Below, one piece after another: positions 26,595 to 34,837 of a stretch of DNA of 64,000 bases (positions are counted from its first letter, which is position 1; each line of letters opens with the position of its first letter). The notes under the pieces are model-generated. The model searched no databases. It saw nothing but the letters and a program-made list of their open reading frames with translations, and was not told where the DNA came from. Origin of the DNA: Longimicrobiales bacterium (GTDB lineage Bacteria > Gemmatimonadota > Gemmatimonadetes > Longimicrobiales > Gaopeijiaceae); NCBI GenBank assembly GCA_951813395.1, contig OX638356.1:1095340-1159339 (forward strand). Direction: 5' to 3'. Both the position numbers and the translations under genes were made by a program.

Positions 26595-27842
26595 TCACCG
26601 CTTGATCGGGTAGACCTCGATCAGAGTTTCGTCATGGGCGCCCCTTGCCCGGACGAGTACCCGGTCCTCCGAAATATCCAGAACGTGCAGGCTCGTGGGC
26701 ATCGCGAGCCGCTTCTTCCGTTCCCACTCCTCGCTGAAACCGACCCAGACCACCTGGTCCTGAAGCGGGTTAGGGTACTCCCGGATCCACAGAAGGCCGT
26801 CGGCACCGCCCCTCATATCGGAAAAACTGGGAAGGGTGGGGCGCGCCGGCAGGTCCTCAAGCATGCGGAGGCGGAACTCCGTTATGACCTCAATGAAGTT
26901 CCTTCCGCCGACGACCAGCGGGGCCGGCTTTGTACTATCGAGGTTCGCCCGCAGGGTATCTCTGACGAACCGCACCCAAGCTTCCTCCGCTCTCTCTCGG
27001 GGCTGCTCGAATGAGACTTCCACAGCGGTCCCGGCCTCGTCGTAGCGCGTGATGGTGATCGAGTCGGTCGTCGCCAAATAGGCGTAGCGGTCGGTGACGG
27101 CAGCGACGGCGGTCCGTCCGAAGATCACAGGTGGCCCGCCGTGCTTGTACCCGCCAGCGCCGTCACTCTCCCTCGCCCCCCACTTCTCTTCACCGGGAAG
27201 GGTGTCCACGAAGACGACCTCCCCGTCAGAAAGACGAGCGATCTCATAGGCCACCGGCAGCCGGATCTCCATCGGCTCGACGGCCCCGGCCCCCGGGAAT
27301 CCCCGCTGTGAGATTTCGTGCAGCACGCTGCTTCCGAGGACTCCAACGATGCGGCTCTTTTCCCGACCGAGCGGTCTGAGCTTCGTCCCGTCGACGTACC
27401 CCCCGGAGGCGTCGAGCAGGGTTATTCGGAAGTGGTATGCGTCCCAAGTGATCAGTCCGTCCCCGTGGCGAGCGATCCCGGCCAGATTCTTGTACTCGCC
27501 GGGACCCTCTCCATGCCTGCCGTGCCGAGCAAGCAGCCGTCCGGCAGCATCCAGGATCAGGACTTCGTAAGCCTGGCCATCGGCGATAGCGATGCCGTCG
27601 GCGAAGAAGACCGCGCCGGAAACCCTGCCCAGCGGGAGAGACTCGTCCAATCCCACCACCAGGCTCGGTTCCGCGGCGATCTGAAACGACTCGTCACCAG
27701 GCCATGTGGAGAACATGTCCACGACCGCCGCGCGACCGGTGGCCCCCGGGTCCGATGCGTCGTCCACGCAGGCGGCGAAGAGCACCAGACAGGCAACGCT
27801 CAGCATCGGTTTCGCCTGCGGTCTACGTCGGGCGCTCATCAC
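26595..27842 (-). CDS. 6-bladed beta-propeller lipoprotein
   Basis: 415 aa. The N terminus is a lipoprotein signal (MLSVACLVLFAACVDD) with Cys as the lipid-bearing residue. The rest is a six-bladed NHL-like propeller: repeated strands such as VLILDAAGRLLARHGRHGEG, PGEYKNLAGIARHGDGLITW and GLLWIREYPNPLQDQVVWVG. It is an envelope protein, probably for binding. It is the last gene of a leftward cluster: Cys-rich exported peptide, DsbA-like protein, then this gene, with gaps of 16 and 6 bp. A second propeller (49553-50749) also follows a Cys-rich exported peptide. Confidence 0.8.
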   Translation of the reverse strand: MMSARRRPQAKPMLSVACLVLFAACVDDASDPGATGRAAVVDMFSTWPGDESFQIAAEPSLVVGLDESLPLGRVSGAVFFADGIAIADGQAYEVLILDAAGRLLARHGRHGEGPGEYKNLAGIARHGDGLITWDAYHFRITLLDASGGYVDGTKLRPLGREKSRIVGVLGSSVLHEISQRGFPGAGAVEPMEIRLPVAYEIARLSDGEVVFVDTLPGEEKWGARESDGAGGYKHGGPPVIFGRTAVAAVTDRYAYLATTDSITITRYDEAGTAVEVSFEQPRERAEEAWVRFVRDTLRANLDSTKPAPLVVGGRNFIEVITEFRLRMLEDLPARPTLPSFSDMRGGADGLLWIREYPNPLQDQVVWVGFSEEWERKKRLAMPTSLHVLDISEDRVLVRARGAHDETLIEVYPIKR

Positions 27843-27848
27843 GGCCGT

Positions 27849-28532
27849 CTAGCGCGACTGTTCGATCAGTTCGAGGAGCTGTTCCTCGTTCGCGTACCCG
27901 ACGTGCCCCCCAAACTGGTAAAAGAACGTCGGGGTTGAGGTTACCCCCAGTGCCTCTCCGAGCCGCATGTCTTCCTCCAGCCTTCGTCCCGCTGCTTCGC
28001 CCATCAGGCAGCTCTCGTACGAAGCCAGGTCGGCCACGCCAGCGTTCTCGGCGAGCGTCTTCCAGTCTCCGATGTCCCGCCACTCCGTCGACCCGTAGAG
28101 CAGCGAATGTAGCTGTTGGAAGCGTCCGTGCTCCTCTGCGCAGATCGCCGCGCGCGCGGCGTCTTCAGCCTTGGGGTGGATGGCCGTCAGCGGGTAGTGG
28201 CGGAATCCGATCGTGACGTCCGGATGGGATTCCATGACAGCCTCCAAGTGTGCGTGCGAATCTCGGCAGAACGGGCACTCGTAATCACCGAACTCGATGA
28301 TCATCGCGGTGCTCGCATCGACCGTGTCCATGCGAGCGCTCGTTGCCGCCAGCACCTGCCAGTGCTCCTCGACGAGCACTGACAGGCGGTCCTGCGCGCG
28401 CCAAACGGCGAGGCGCGTTCGGAGCGGACCCTCGGGCAAGAACACGACGTAGAGGAGTACCGCCAAGAGCCCGAGGTTGAGGAGATGGCCGGACCAACTC
28501 GTTTCCTTCTTGTCCTTGTCCTTTTTGCCCAT
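27849..28532 (-). CDS. Membrane-anchored DsbA-family thiol-disulphide oxidoreductase
   Basis: 227 aa from ATG 28532 with AGGGGAC upstream. A positively charged start (MGKKDKDKKETSW) is followed by one membrane span (LLNLGLLAVLLYVVFL). The thioredoxin fold has the active site YECPFCRDSH (CxxC = CPFC) and the cis-proline loop GVTSTPTFFY. It resembles the DsbA/Frn2 type that loads disulphides or reduces them outside the membrane. The gene directly upstream encodes a six-Cys exported peptide, an obvious candidate substrate (inference). Confidence 0.85.
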   Translation of the reverse strand: MGKKDKDKKETSWSGHLLNLGLLAVLLYVVFLPEGPLRTRLAVWRAQDRLSVLVEEHWQVLAATSARMDTVDASTAMIIEFGDYECPFCRDSHAHLEAVMESHPDVTIGFRHYPLTAIHPKAEDAARAAICAEEHGRFQQLHSLLYGSTEWRDIGDWKTLAENAGVADLASYESCLMGEAAGRRLEEDMRLGEALGVTSTPTFFYQFGGHVGYANEEQLLELIEQSR

Positions 28533-28548
28533 GTCCCCTGAATCGCGC

Positions 28549-28776
28549 TCAGCCGCAGCTATCGACGTCGACGCTTCCGCTTCCGCAGTTGACCGAGCAT
28601 GAACCCCCGCTGTCTTGGCACACTTCGATGTCACTCCCGTCGTTGCAGAACAAGCCGATATGCATCGGCGTCTCCCAGCAGTTCTGAGCAGGACTCTCGG
28701 CGGCGACTGGCATCGTAGCCAGCGCCATGACCACCGCCGTCATCAGCAGCTTCCTGATCGTCTTCACGTCCAACAT
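28549..28776 (-). CDS. Small exported cysteine-rich peptide
   Basis: 75 aa. A signal peptide (TIRKLLMTAVVMALATMPVA) would be cut after AAES, leaving about 45 residues with six cysteines (NCWETPMHIGLFCNDGSDIE, VCQDSGGSCSVNCGSG, DSCG). No family recognised. It is first in a leftward cluster with a DsbA-like oxidoreductase and a propeller lipoprotein. Even cysteine number and the DsbA neighbour suggest disulphide bonding outside the cell. Could be a signalling or antimicrobial peptide or a propeller ligand. Confidence 0.7.
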   Translation of the reverse strand: MLDVKTIRKLLMTAVVMALATMPVAAESPAQNCWETPMHIGLFCNDGSDIEVCQDSGGSCSVNCGSGSVDVDSCG

Positions 28777-28906
28777 CGCATGCCTCCTTGGAAAGTGTAG
28801 AACCCGCCCCCATTCGTGAGCGAAGCAACCAAGCTAACCCTCGTGTCAACCCCGCGCTTCAAGGACTCCTGAGATGAGCCCGGTGGGGCATCGGCGGCGC
28901 ACATCT

Positions 28907-29110
28907 TCAGGCCGGATTGAAGGTTTCGGCCAGCGCTTGACGGACGAAGTCGAGGATGTCACGGGCATATTCGACCGCCTGCGAACTGTGCAGTGATCCG
29001 TAGTGCTCGAGAGCCAGGCCCTCGTCGTGCCCGTTCGGATACCTGACGGGAGTATAGTAGTGCTCGGCCTGGGCGAACCACCCTGGATCGGTTGGGCAAC
29101 GTGTTGGCTC
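28907..29110 (-). pseudogene. HEPN-domain protein, C-terminal remnant
   Basis: The reverse strand reads about 65 codons to TGA at 28907 without a good start. The core is WFAQAEHYYTPVRYPNGHDE and AVEYARDILDFVRQALAE, which match the last helices of HEPN domains (YTPTRYP, then A.E.A..I..FV). The front of the domain is missing. HEPN proteins are often toxins or partners of nucleotidyltransferase antitoxins; none is seen nearby. Confidence 0.5.
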
Positions 29111-29152
29111 CTTCTGGTGGCGTGCGGGAGCGCGACTCCGTCGTGTCCTCCC

Positions 29153-29539
29153 TCAGAACAACCCCTCCACTCCGCCGTCCTTCTCCCTCACCAGCGTCAG
29201 GATCGCGGCCTGGGGCACGACCAGGTACTCCTTGCCCTCGAAGCTGATCTCGACGGACGCCTTGCGGAAGAAGATGGCGAAGTCGCCGACCTGGGCCTGC
29301 ACGGGCAGGTAGCGCGCCTCACCCGACCCGATCTTCCAGGGTTCCTCGTCGAGTTCGGTGGGCGCCCCGATCGGGGTTCCCGGCCCCGTGGCCAGGACGC
29401 GGCCACCCTGCACGGACTGCTGGTCCACCGCCGACGCCGGCAGGTACAGCCCGACCTTCGACCTGCCCTCGCCCACCTCGGGCTCGATCAACACGCGGTC
29501 GCCGACCACGATGAGCTGCTTGCCGCCTTCGCCTTTCAT
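29153..29539 (-). CDS. GroES-like co-chaperonin (Cpn10 family)
   Basis: 128 aa. The Cpn10 beta-barrel is evident from QLIVVGDRVLIEPEVGEGRS, GLYLPASAVDQQSVQGGRVL, ATGPGTPIG, VGDFAIFFRKASVEISFEGK and YLVVPQAAIL. It is longer than the usual 95 aa because of an insertion (PTELDEEPWKIGSGEARYLP) between the halves. No groEL is nearby, so it is likely an extra, divergent copy rather than the housekeeping groES. Confidence 0.8.
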   Translation of the reverse strand: MKGEGGKQLIVVGDRVLIEPEVGEGRSKVGLYLPASAVDQQSVQGGRVLATGPGTPIGAPTELDEEPWKIGSGEARYLPVQAQVGDFAIFFRKASVEISFEGKEYLVVPQAAILTLVREKDGGVEGLF

Positions 29540-29576
29540 GAGTGCCCCCCTGGCGTGGCCAAGGCGTCCGGACCCC

Positions 29577-30881
29577 TCAGGTGCGCGGACGCTCGTCCTT
29601 GATGATCTGGCCGTCCTTCATCACGAAGTCAACCTGCTCCAGTTCGGTGATGTCGTCCAGCGGATTGCCGGCCACGGCGATGATGTCCGCCACCATCCCG
29701 GGCTGCAGCGTCCCCAGCTCGTCCTCGATGCCGAGCACCTGCGCCGCGTTGTACGTCGCCGTGCGAATCGCGTCCATCGGGCTCATGCCCAGCCGCACCA
29801 GCTCGGCGAACTCGCGCGCGGCCCACTCGTGCGGGAAGATCGTGTCCGAGCCGAAGGCGATCTTCACCCCCGCCCGGATTGCGCGGCGGATGTTGTCGTC
29901 GCGGGTCTCCATCAGAACGCGGCCCTTCGCGACGCTCTCCTCCGGGTAGCCCAGCGCCGGCCCCTCCTCGACCACGTAGTTGAGCACGTAGACGGTCGGG
30001 ATGAGCCACGTCCCGCGCGCCTTCATCATCTCGATCCCCTCCTCGTCGATCAGGATCCCGTGCTCGACGCTGTTCACCCCCGCCGCGACGGCCTGCTTGA
30101 TCCCCTCGGCGCCGATCGCGTGCACGGTGATCCGGCGCCCCAGCCGGTGCGTCTCGTCGACCGCGGCCTGCATCTCCTCGTCGACGAAGGCGGTGTGCGT
30201 GGGGTCGTCGCCCGCGGACATCACCCCGCCCGTCGCCATGACCTTGATCCAGTCGGCCCCGAACTTGACCTGCTCGCGGATCATGGCGCGGATCTCGTCG
30301 ACGCCGTTGACCGTGCGCGTGGGCGTCTGGATGGCTGCGTCGGGGGCCAGCGTGTTGAGGTCGCCGTGCCCGCCGGTGGGCCCGAGCGCGTGCGGCGCCA
30401 CGAACATCCTGGGCCCCGGATGCTCACCGGCCGCGATCGAGCGCTTGACCGAGACCAGCGCATAGTAGGTGTCGAAGTCGCCGGGGTTGCGCACGGTCGT
30501 GAAGCCGGCGTTCAGCATCTTCTGGGCCGCGTCGAGTCCGTCGAGCGCGCGGTCGGCGCTGGAGCGGTCGAGCTCGCTGACCGGCCCGTCGGGCTTGATC
30601 AGCAGGTGCGTGTGCAGGTCCATCATGCCGGGAAGGCAGGTGCCGCCGCGCAGGTCGAGCGCGCGGTCCACGCCGTCGGGGATCCCGGTGCCGTCGCGCA
30701 GTTCGGCGACGCGTCCGTCCCGCACGATGACCGTCACATCCTCCCGCGCCTCGGCCGAGATGCCGTCGATCAGGCGGCCGCAGCGGAGCGCGGTGGTCTG
30801 GGCGGAGAGGGGGGCGGTGGTGGGGAGGAGGACGGCCGCCAGGAGCGCGGCGAGCCCGCCGCACCGAAGGGTTGGCCTCAT
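29577..30881 (-). CDS. Exported amidohydrolase-family metallohydrolase
   Basis: 434 aa from ATG 30881. Signal peptide LAALLAAVLLPTTAPLSAQ. The TIM-barrel metal ligands are visible: DLHTHLL, the lysine expected to be carboxylated in DWIKVMATGG, HAIG, VEHGILID and the aspartate in FGSDTIF. The C-terminal small domain ends GMVADIIAVAGNPLDDI. It is in the imidazolonepropionase/prolidase-like branch; the periplasmic substrate cannot be read from sequence. GroES-like gene lies 37 bp downstream. Confidence 0.87.
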   Translation of the reverse strand: MRPTLRCGGLAALLAAVLLPTTAPLSAQTTALRCGRLIDGISAEAREDVTVIVRDGRVAELRDGTGIPDGVDRALDLRGGTCLPGMMDLHTHLLIKPDGPVSELDRSSADRALDGLDAAQKMLNAGFTTVRNPGDFDTYYALVSVKRSIAAGEHPGPRMFVAPHALGPTGGHGDLNTLAPDAAIQTPTRTVNGVDEIRAMIREQVKFGADWIKVMATGGVMSAGDDPTHTAFVDEEMQAAVDETHRLGRRITVHAIGAEGIKQAVAAGVNSVEHGILIDEEGIEMMKARGTWLIPTVYVLNYVVEEGPALGYPEESVAKGRVLMETRDDNIRRAIRAGVKIAFGSDTIFPHEWAAREFAELVRLGMSPMDAIRTATYNAAQVLGIEDELGTLQPGMVADIIAVAGNPLDDITELEQVDFVMKDGQIIKDERPRT

Positions 30882-31095
30882 GCAGGCGCGCCTGCGGGAA
30901 CGGCTACCCACGCGCGGGGGGTTGGCCGCGAGGAACTCGACGTGCTTGCTTCTCATCTCTCCAGCCTCCCCATACCTGGCGGTCATTCGGCGCCCATTCC
31001 GACATTGTCCGGCCCGACCTGACGCCGCAGATAGTCATAATGGTCGAGCGGGACAACGCCGCCAACAGTGACGGGCGTCCCGCCGCGGCGATCGT

Positions 31096-31485
31096 TCAGC
31101 GGATGAGCACGACCTGCACGCCTCTGAGCTTGACCTGCCCCCACGCCCGGTCGGCCGTCAGGACGGGAAGGCGGAGCAGCCGGGCGGTGGCCAGGCAGGC
31201 TCTGTCCCCGAGGCCCAGACCAAGGTGGCGGGTGCGGGGGCGGTAGGCGCCGCTCAGAAGAGCGGTCGTGCGGTCGAAGGGCAGGACGTCGATGCTCAGG
31301 TCGTCGAATACGTCCTTCACCTGGCCGGACCTCCAACCGTGCGCGCGGAGGTGGGCCGAGACCTCGGCCACGTTTACCGTGGACATGGCCGCTCCCGCGC
31401 GAAGCGCTTCGTGGACGCGGCTACACCCGGGCTCTTCGTACAGGGCCGCCAGAATGGCCGACGCGTCCAGAAGGCTGGTGGCCAC
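31096..31485 (-). CDS. vapC: PIN-domain ribonuclease toxin (VapC-like)
   Basis: 129 aa, GTG start right after the antitoxin stop. PIN fold with acidic residues in SLLDASAILAALYEEPG, STVNVAEVSAHL and LGLGLGDRACLATARLLRLP plus VLTADRAWG. It would cleave RNA when freed from its partner. Operon with the AbrB-type gene upstream, no gap between the genes. Confidence 0.88.
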   Translation of the reverse strand: MATSLLDASAILAALYEEPGCSRVHEALRAGAAMSTVNVAEVSAHLRAHGWRSGQVKDVFDDLSIDVLPFDRTTALLSGAYRPRTRHLGLGLGDRACLATARLLRLPVLTADRAWGQVKLRGVQVVLIR

Positions 31486-31755
31486 CTACTCTCGCTCCGC
31501 CTCGTTCCGCCGCTCGGCGATGAACGCGTCAACGGCGCTCGTGCGGTCCGTTCTCTTGCGGCGGGCCATGCGCTGCAGCCGCTCCAACGCCCCGTCGACG
31601 GTGTGTATCCGCAGACTGTCGCCGACCATCCCGACGACCACGGTGTCGCGTCCTCGTATCCCCATTGCCCTGCGGAAGCGCGCGGGAACCACGAGCCGGC
31701 CCGCCGCGTCGATCACGACACGTTCCGCGGTTGGATGGTTGGTTTTTGACATCAT
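31486..31755 (-). CDS. vapB: AbrB/MazE-type antitoxin (VapB-like)
   Basis: 89 aa; ATG 31755 or 31752. The SpoVT-AbrB swapped-hairpin DNA-binding domain is RVVIDAAGRLVVPARFRRAM followed by GDSLRIHTVDGALE. The C-terminal tail (DAFIAERRNEAERE) is the expected toxin-binding helix. It would repress its own operon through the inverted repeats at 31790-31833 just upstream. Confidence 0.87.
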   Translation of the reverse strand: MMSKTNHPTAERVVIDAAGRLVVPARFRRAMGIRGRDTVVVGMVGDSLRIHTVDGALERLQRMARRKRTDRTSAVDAFIAERRNEAERE

Positions 31756-31789
31756 GGCACCATCGTCAGTTTCGGGAAAAAAAATATTA

Positions 31790-31833
31790 CTACCATATCT
31801 TATGTATCATGGTAGACAATCACAATCTACCAT
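31790..31833. promoter_or_regulatory. Probable VapB operator with triple CTACCAT motif
   Basis: In an AT-rich patch directly upstream of the antitoxin, CTACCAT (31790), ATGGTAG (31809) and CTACCAT (31827) form an inverted pair plus a further direct copy. AbrB-type antitoxins typically bind such repeats to autoregulate. Confidence 0.55.
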
Positions 31834-31834
31834 A

Positions 31835-32968
31835 TCAGACCGCGCTGTGGAGCGTCTGCGCCACATGCCGGAGCTGTCCGGTCGTCAGTTCGGGAAAGAC
31901 GGGCAGCGCGAGGACCTCGTTCGCTGCGCGCTCGGCGTTGGGAAGGTCTCCCGGCCGGTAGCCGAGTCCGGCGAAGCACTCCTGCAGGTGGAGCGGCAGC
32001 GGATAGTAGACGGCGGTGCCGATGCCGGCGGCCGTCAGGCGCTGGCGCACGCGGTCCCGGTCGGCGGCGCGGACGACGAACTGGTTGAAGACGTGCCGCC
32101 CGGTGACGGTGCGGGGCAGGGTGAGGATGGCGGGGCTCGCTGCGGGCGCGTCCGGTTGCCGGGCGGCGAGGTCGCCGAGGAGGCTGCGGTAGAGCGCCGC
32201 GTTGGCGATGCGGGCGTCGGTCCAGCGGTCGAGGTGCGGGAGCTTCGCATGGATGACGGCGGCCTGGAGGGCATCCAGGCGGAAGTTGCCGCCGACGAAG
32301 CGGTGGTGGTACGGGTTGGTTTCGCCGTGGACGCGCAGGGCGCGCAGCTTTTGGGCGCGTTCCGGGTCGTCCGTGACCACGATACCGCCGTCGCCGTAGC
32401 CGCCGAGGTTCTTGGTCGGATAGAACGAGAAGCACCCGTAGTCGCCCACCGCGCCGGCCCTCTGCCCGTCGTGCCGGGCGCCGATCGCCTGCGCGGCGTC
32501 CTCGATGACGACCAGGCCGCGGTGCCGCGCGATCTCCATGATCGGGGCCATCTCGGCCATCTGACCGAAGAGGTGGACGGGAAGGAGCGCCCGCGTCCGC
32601 GCCGTGATGCGGTCCTCGATCTGGGCCGGGTCGATGTTGAAGGTCGTCGGATCGATGTCGACGAAGACCGGCGTGGCTCCGACCCTGGAAATGGCTCCCG
32701 CCGTCGCGAAGAAGGAGAAGGGCGTGGTGACGACCTCGTCGCCGGGCCCGATGTCCTCGGCCATGAGCGCCACCAGCAGCGCGTCCGTGCCCGACGACAC
32801 GCCGACACCGTGGGCGCGGCCGACGTAGCGGGCCAAGGCCTTTTCGCACGCCTCCACGACGGGACCGAGGATGAAGCGCTGGGAAGCAACGACCTCGGCC
32901 AGCGCGGCGTCCAGGTCCTCGCGGATCGCCTCGTACTGCGCCGCAAGGTCCAGCAGGGGTACTTTCAT
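31835..32968 (-). CDS. DegT/DnrJ/EryC1/StrS sugar aminotransferase
   Basis: 377 aa from ATG 32968 (MKVPLLDLAAQYEAIREDLD). PLP-enzyme fold type I: VSSGTDALLVALMA, TPFSFFATAGAISRVGATPV, VVIEDAAQAIGA and the Schiff-base lysine in FSFYPTKNLGGYGDGG. The C-terminal LPLHLQECFAGLGYRPGDLP is typical of the family. It transfers an amino group to a nucleotide-linked keto sugar for surface polysaccharide or glycan synthesis. No sugar-biosynthesis cluster surrounds it. It is divergent from the permease gene with 30 bp between starts. Confidence 0.9.
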   Translation of the reverse strand: MKVPLLDLAAQYEAIREDLDAALAEVVASQRFILGPVVEACEKALARYVGRAHGVGVSSGTDALLVALMAEDIGPGDEVVTTPFSFFATAGAISRVGATPVFVDIDPTTFNIDPAQIEDRITARTRALLPVHLFGQMAEMAPIMEIARHRGLVVIEDAAQAIGARHDGQRAGAVGDYGCFSFYPTKNLGGYGDGGIVVTDDPERAQKLRALRVHGETNPYHHRFVGGNFRLDALQAAVIHAKLPHLDRWTDARIANAALYRSLLGDLAARQPDAPAASPAILTLPRTVTGRHVFNQFVVRAADRDRVRQRLTAAGIGTAVYYPLPLHLQECFAGLGYRPGDLPNAERAANEVLALPVFPELTTGQLRHVAQTLHSAV

Positions 32969-32998
32969 GGATCCGAAACCTACACCCCGCGGTGGCCG

Positions 32999-34837
32999 AT
33001 GGTGAGACCCGACGCGATACATCGCAGCGTGATCGGCTGCTTTGCTGCCGTCGTCGCGCTGATCCTCGCCGGAGGTTTGCTGGTCGGGGGTGGCGACCAG
33101 TCGTTCCACAGCGTCCGGGCCGAGGTCACCCCGACGGTGCCGCTGCCCGGTCTGCCGCCGGCGCAGGTGTCGGCGGGCGACGTGGAACTGAGTGATCTGG
33201 ACGGCCTCGCGGCGACCACGCTCATTCTGGTTGCGATGGCCGCGGTCACGGCGCTCGTGAGCCTGCTGGGCGTCATGGCCTCCGAGAGCCTGGCGCTGGA
33301 GGGGCGCCGGGTCGTGAAGGTCATGCTGGGGGCGCCGCCCCGCACGATGGTTCGCCGGACCATTCGGCGCTGGTCGCGGCGCATGTCCTGGGCCGCGCTG
33401 GCCGGCGGCGGGCTGGCGGTCGCGGCGGCGCTATGGATGCGGGAACTCTCGCCACCGGGAATCTCCTTCGAGCGACCGTCCCTGCTCGCCGCGGCGGCCG
33501 GGCTTGCCGCCGTTGCGGCGATTTCCGCGCTCCTTGCGGTGGTCCCGGTGCTCAACCTGCACCGCTCCGGAAGACCACTGCTTCAGCGTGCCGAGAACCT
33601 GCAGCTCACCGACCCGAGGCCGCGCCAGTTCAACCGCGTCCTGCGCATGACGCTGCAACTGACGATCGCGGTCACCGTCATCACGTCCTCCGCGCTGCTC
33701 ATCGATGCGGATCGCCGGAGCCGAATGGGGAGCGCCGGGCCGGGCGCTGCAGTGGGGGTGCGGCCCGGCGGAACGGTGATTGGACTGGTTTCGCCGGCGG
33801 GTCCGGTTCGCGGCGAGCCGATGGGGCGGGCCGCGCTGTACGAGTCCGCTCTGGAAGCCGTGCGCGCCGTGCCCGAACTGGTCGCGGAGAGCCTCGCGAC
33901 GCCGGGAGCATGGATGGACCTGGGGGCCGAGGGGATGGCGCTCAACGAGTGCGGCCGATGTTCGAATGGCGGCCTGCCCGAGCCGATCCGCGCGACCCGG
34001 GTCAAGCGGCACGCGGTCGTGCCGGGCTTCTTCGCCGCACGCGGGCTGCGGTTCGTGGCCGGGCGGGGTTTTCGGGACTCCGATGCACGGCCGGGCGAGG
34101 TGGTCATCAACCAGGCGTATGCACGCGCGCACTTTCGCGACCCGCCGGTGATCGGCAGGACGCTCGCACTCAACGGCCCCGAGGAAGACTGGCACGTGGT
34201 CGTGGGCGTGGTGGCGGATGTCCCCACGGGCGGCCTGGGCGCTTCCGGCTCGCCGTACTCGGTGTACTACTCGGCGCTGGAGCACCCGCCCGAGGAGATG
34301 GAGCTGGTGGTGTCCGCGGCGAGCGGCTCGGGTGCCGACCCGGAGGACGCGGAGCGGATCGTGTCCCGGGCGCTTGCCTCGATTCCGGGCGGCTCCGTTT
34401 TGCTGAGCGGCTTCCGAAGCGCCGACGACGAGCTCGGGCGGGTGTTCGGCACTGCCAGGTGGTTTGGTGGCGTTGGTCGCATGGCGGGGTTGCTCGCCGC
34501 GCTCGTGGCCGTGCTCGGCATGGTGGGCGCCCTCGGCGTCCATGTGGGTGCGCGTCTGCGCGAGATGGGGATTCGTGCGGCACTGGGAGCCGGACCCGCA
34601 AGGCTGCGGCGCCGCATCGTGGGCGAGGCGCTCAGGATCGGTGCCACCGGGATCGGGTTGGGGCTGTGGGGGGCGATGCTGGTCGTGGGCGTGTTCGGGC
34701 CACCGGGGGTCGAGCCGTTCAGCGCACCGGTGTTCCTGGTTGTGGCGGCTTTGTTTCTGGCGGCGACGGTGTGGGCGGTGCTGCCGGCTGCAAGGCTGGC
34801 GGGCACGGCCGATCCGCGCGCTGTCATGGAAGGCTGA
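32999..34837 (+). CDS. FtsX/MacB-type ABC transporter permease (ADOP-like)
   Basis: 612 aa from ATG 32999. One N-terminal span (VIGCFAAVVALILAGGLLVG) and further spans at about residues 70-95, 120-140, 160-185 and, after a large periplasmic domain (residues 240-490, with TRVKRHAVVPGFFAARGLRF), three at the end (MAGLLAALVAVLGMVGALG, IGATGIGLGLWGAMLVVGVF, FLVVAALFLAATVWAVLPAA). FtsX core motif REMGIRAALGAGPARLRRRI. It is shorter than full ADOP permeases, which have two FtsX units. No ATPase partner is adjacent. Confidence 0.82.
   Translation: MVRPDAIHRSVIGCFAAVVALILAGGLLVGGGDQSFHSVRAEVTPTVPLPGLPPAQVSAGDVELSDLDGLAATTLILVAMAAVTALVSLLGVMASESLALEGRRVVKVMLGAPPRTMVRRTIRRWSRRMSWAALAGGGLAVAAALWMRELSPPGISFERPSLLAAAAGLAAVAAISALLAVVPVLNLHRSGRPLLQRAENLQLTDPRPRQFNRVLRMTLQLTIAVTVITSSALLIDADRRSRMGSAGPGAAVGVRPGGTVIGLVSPAGPVRGEPMGRAALYESALEAVRAVPELVAESLATPGAWMDLGAEGMALNECGRCSNGGLPEPIRATRVKRHAVVPGFFAARGLRFVAGRGFRDSDARPGEVVINQAYARAHFRDPPVIGRTLALNGPEEDWHVVVGVVADVPTGGLGASGSPYSVYYSALEHPPEEMELVVSAASGSGADPEDAERIVSRALASIPGGSVLLSGFRSADDELGRVFGTARWFGGVGRMAGLLAALVAVLGMVGALGVHVGARLREMGIRAALGAGPARLRRRIVGEALRIGATGIGLGLWGAMLVVGVFGPPGVEPFSAPVFLVVAALFLAATVWAVLPAARLAGTADPRAVMEG

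Noticed and set aside
29577-31022. Forward-strand 554-codon frame opposite the amidohydrolase
   Set aside because: Antisense shadow rich in His, Arg and Asp; the reverse strand has all metal-ligand motifs.
30882-31095. Possible small gene between the amidohydrolase and vapC
   Set aside because: Short reverse frames only (ending VGMGAE or ARLH) with no start context or recognisable motif.
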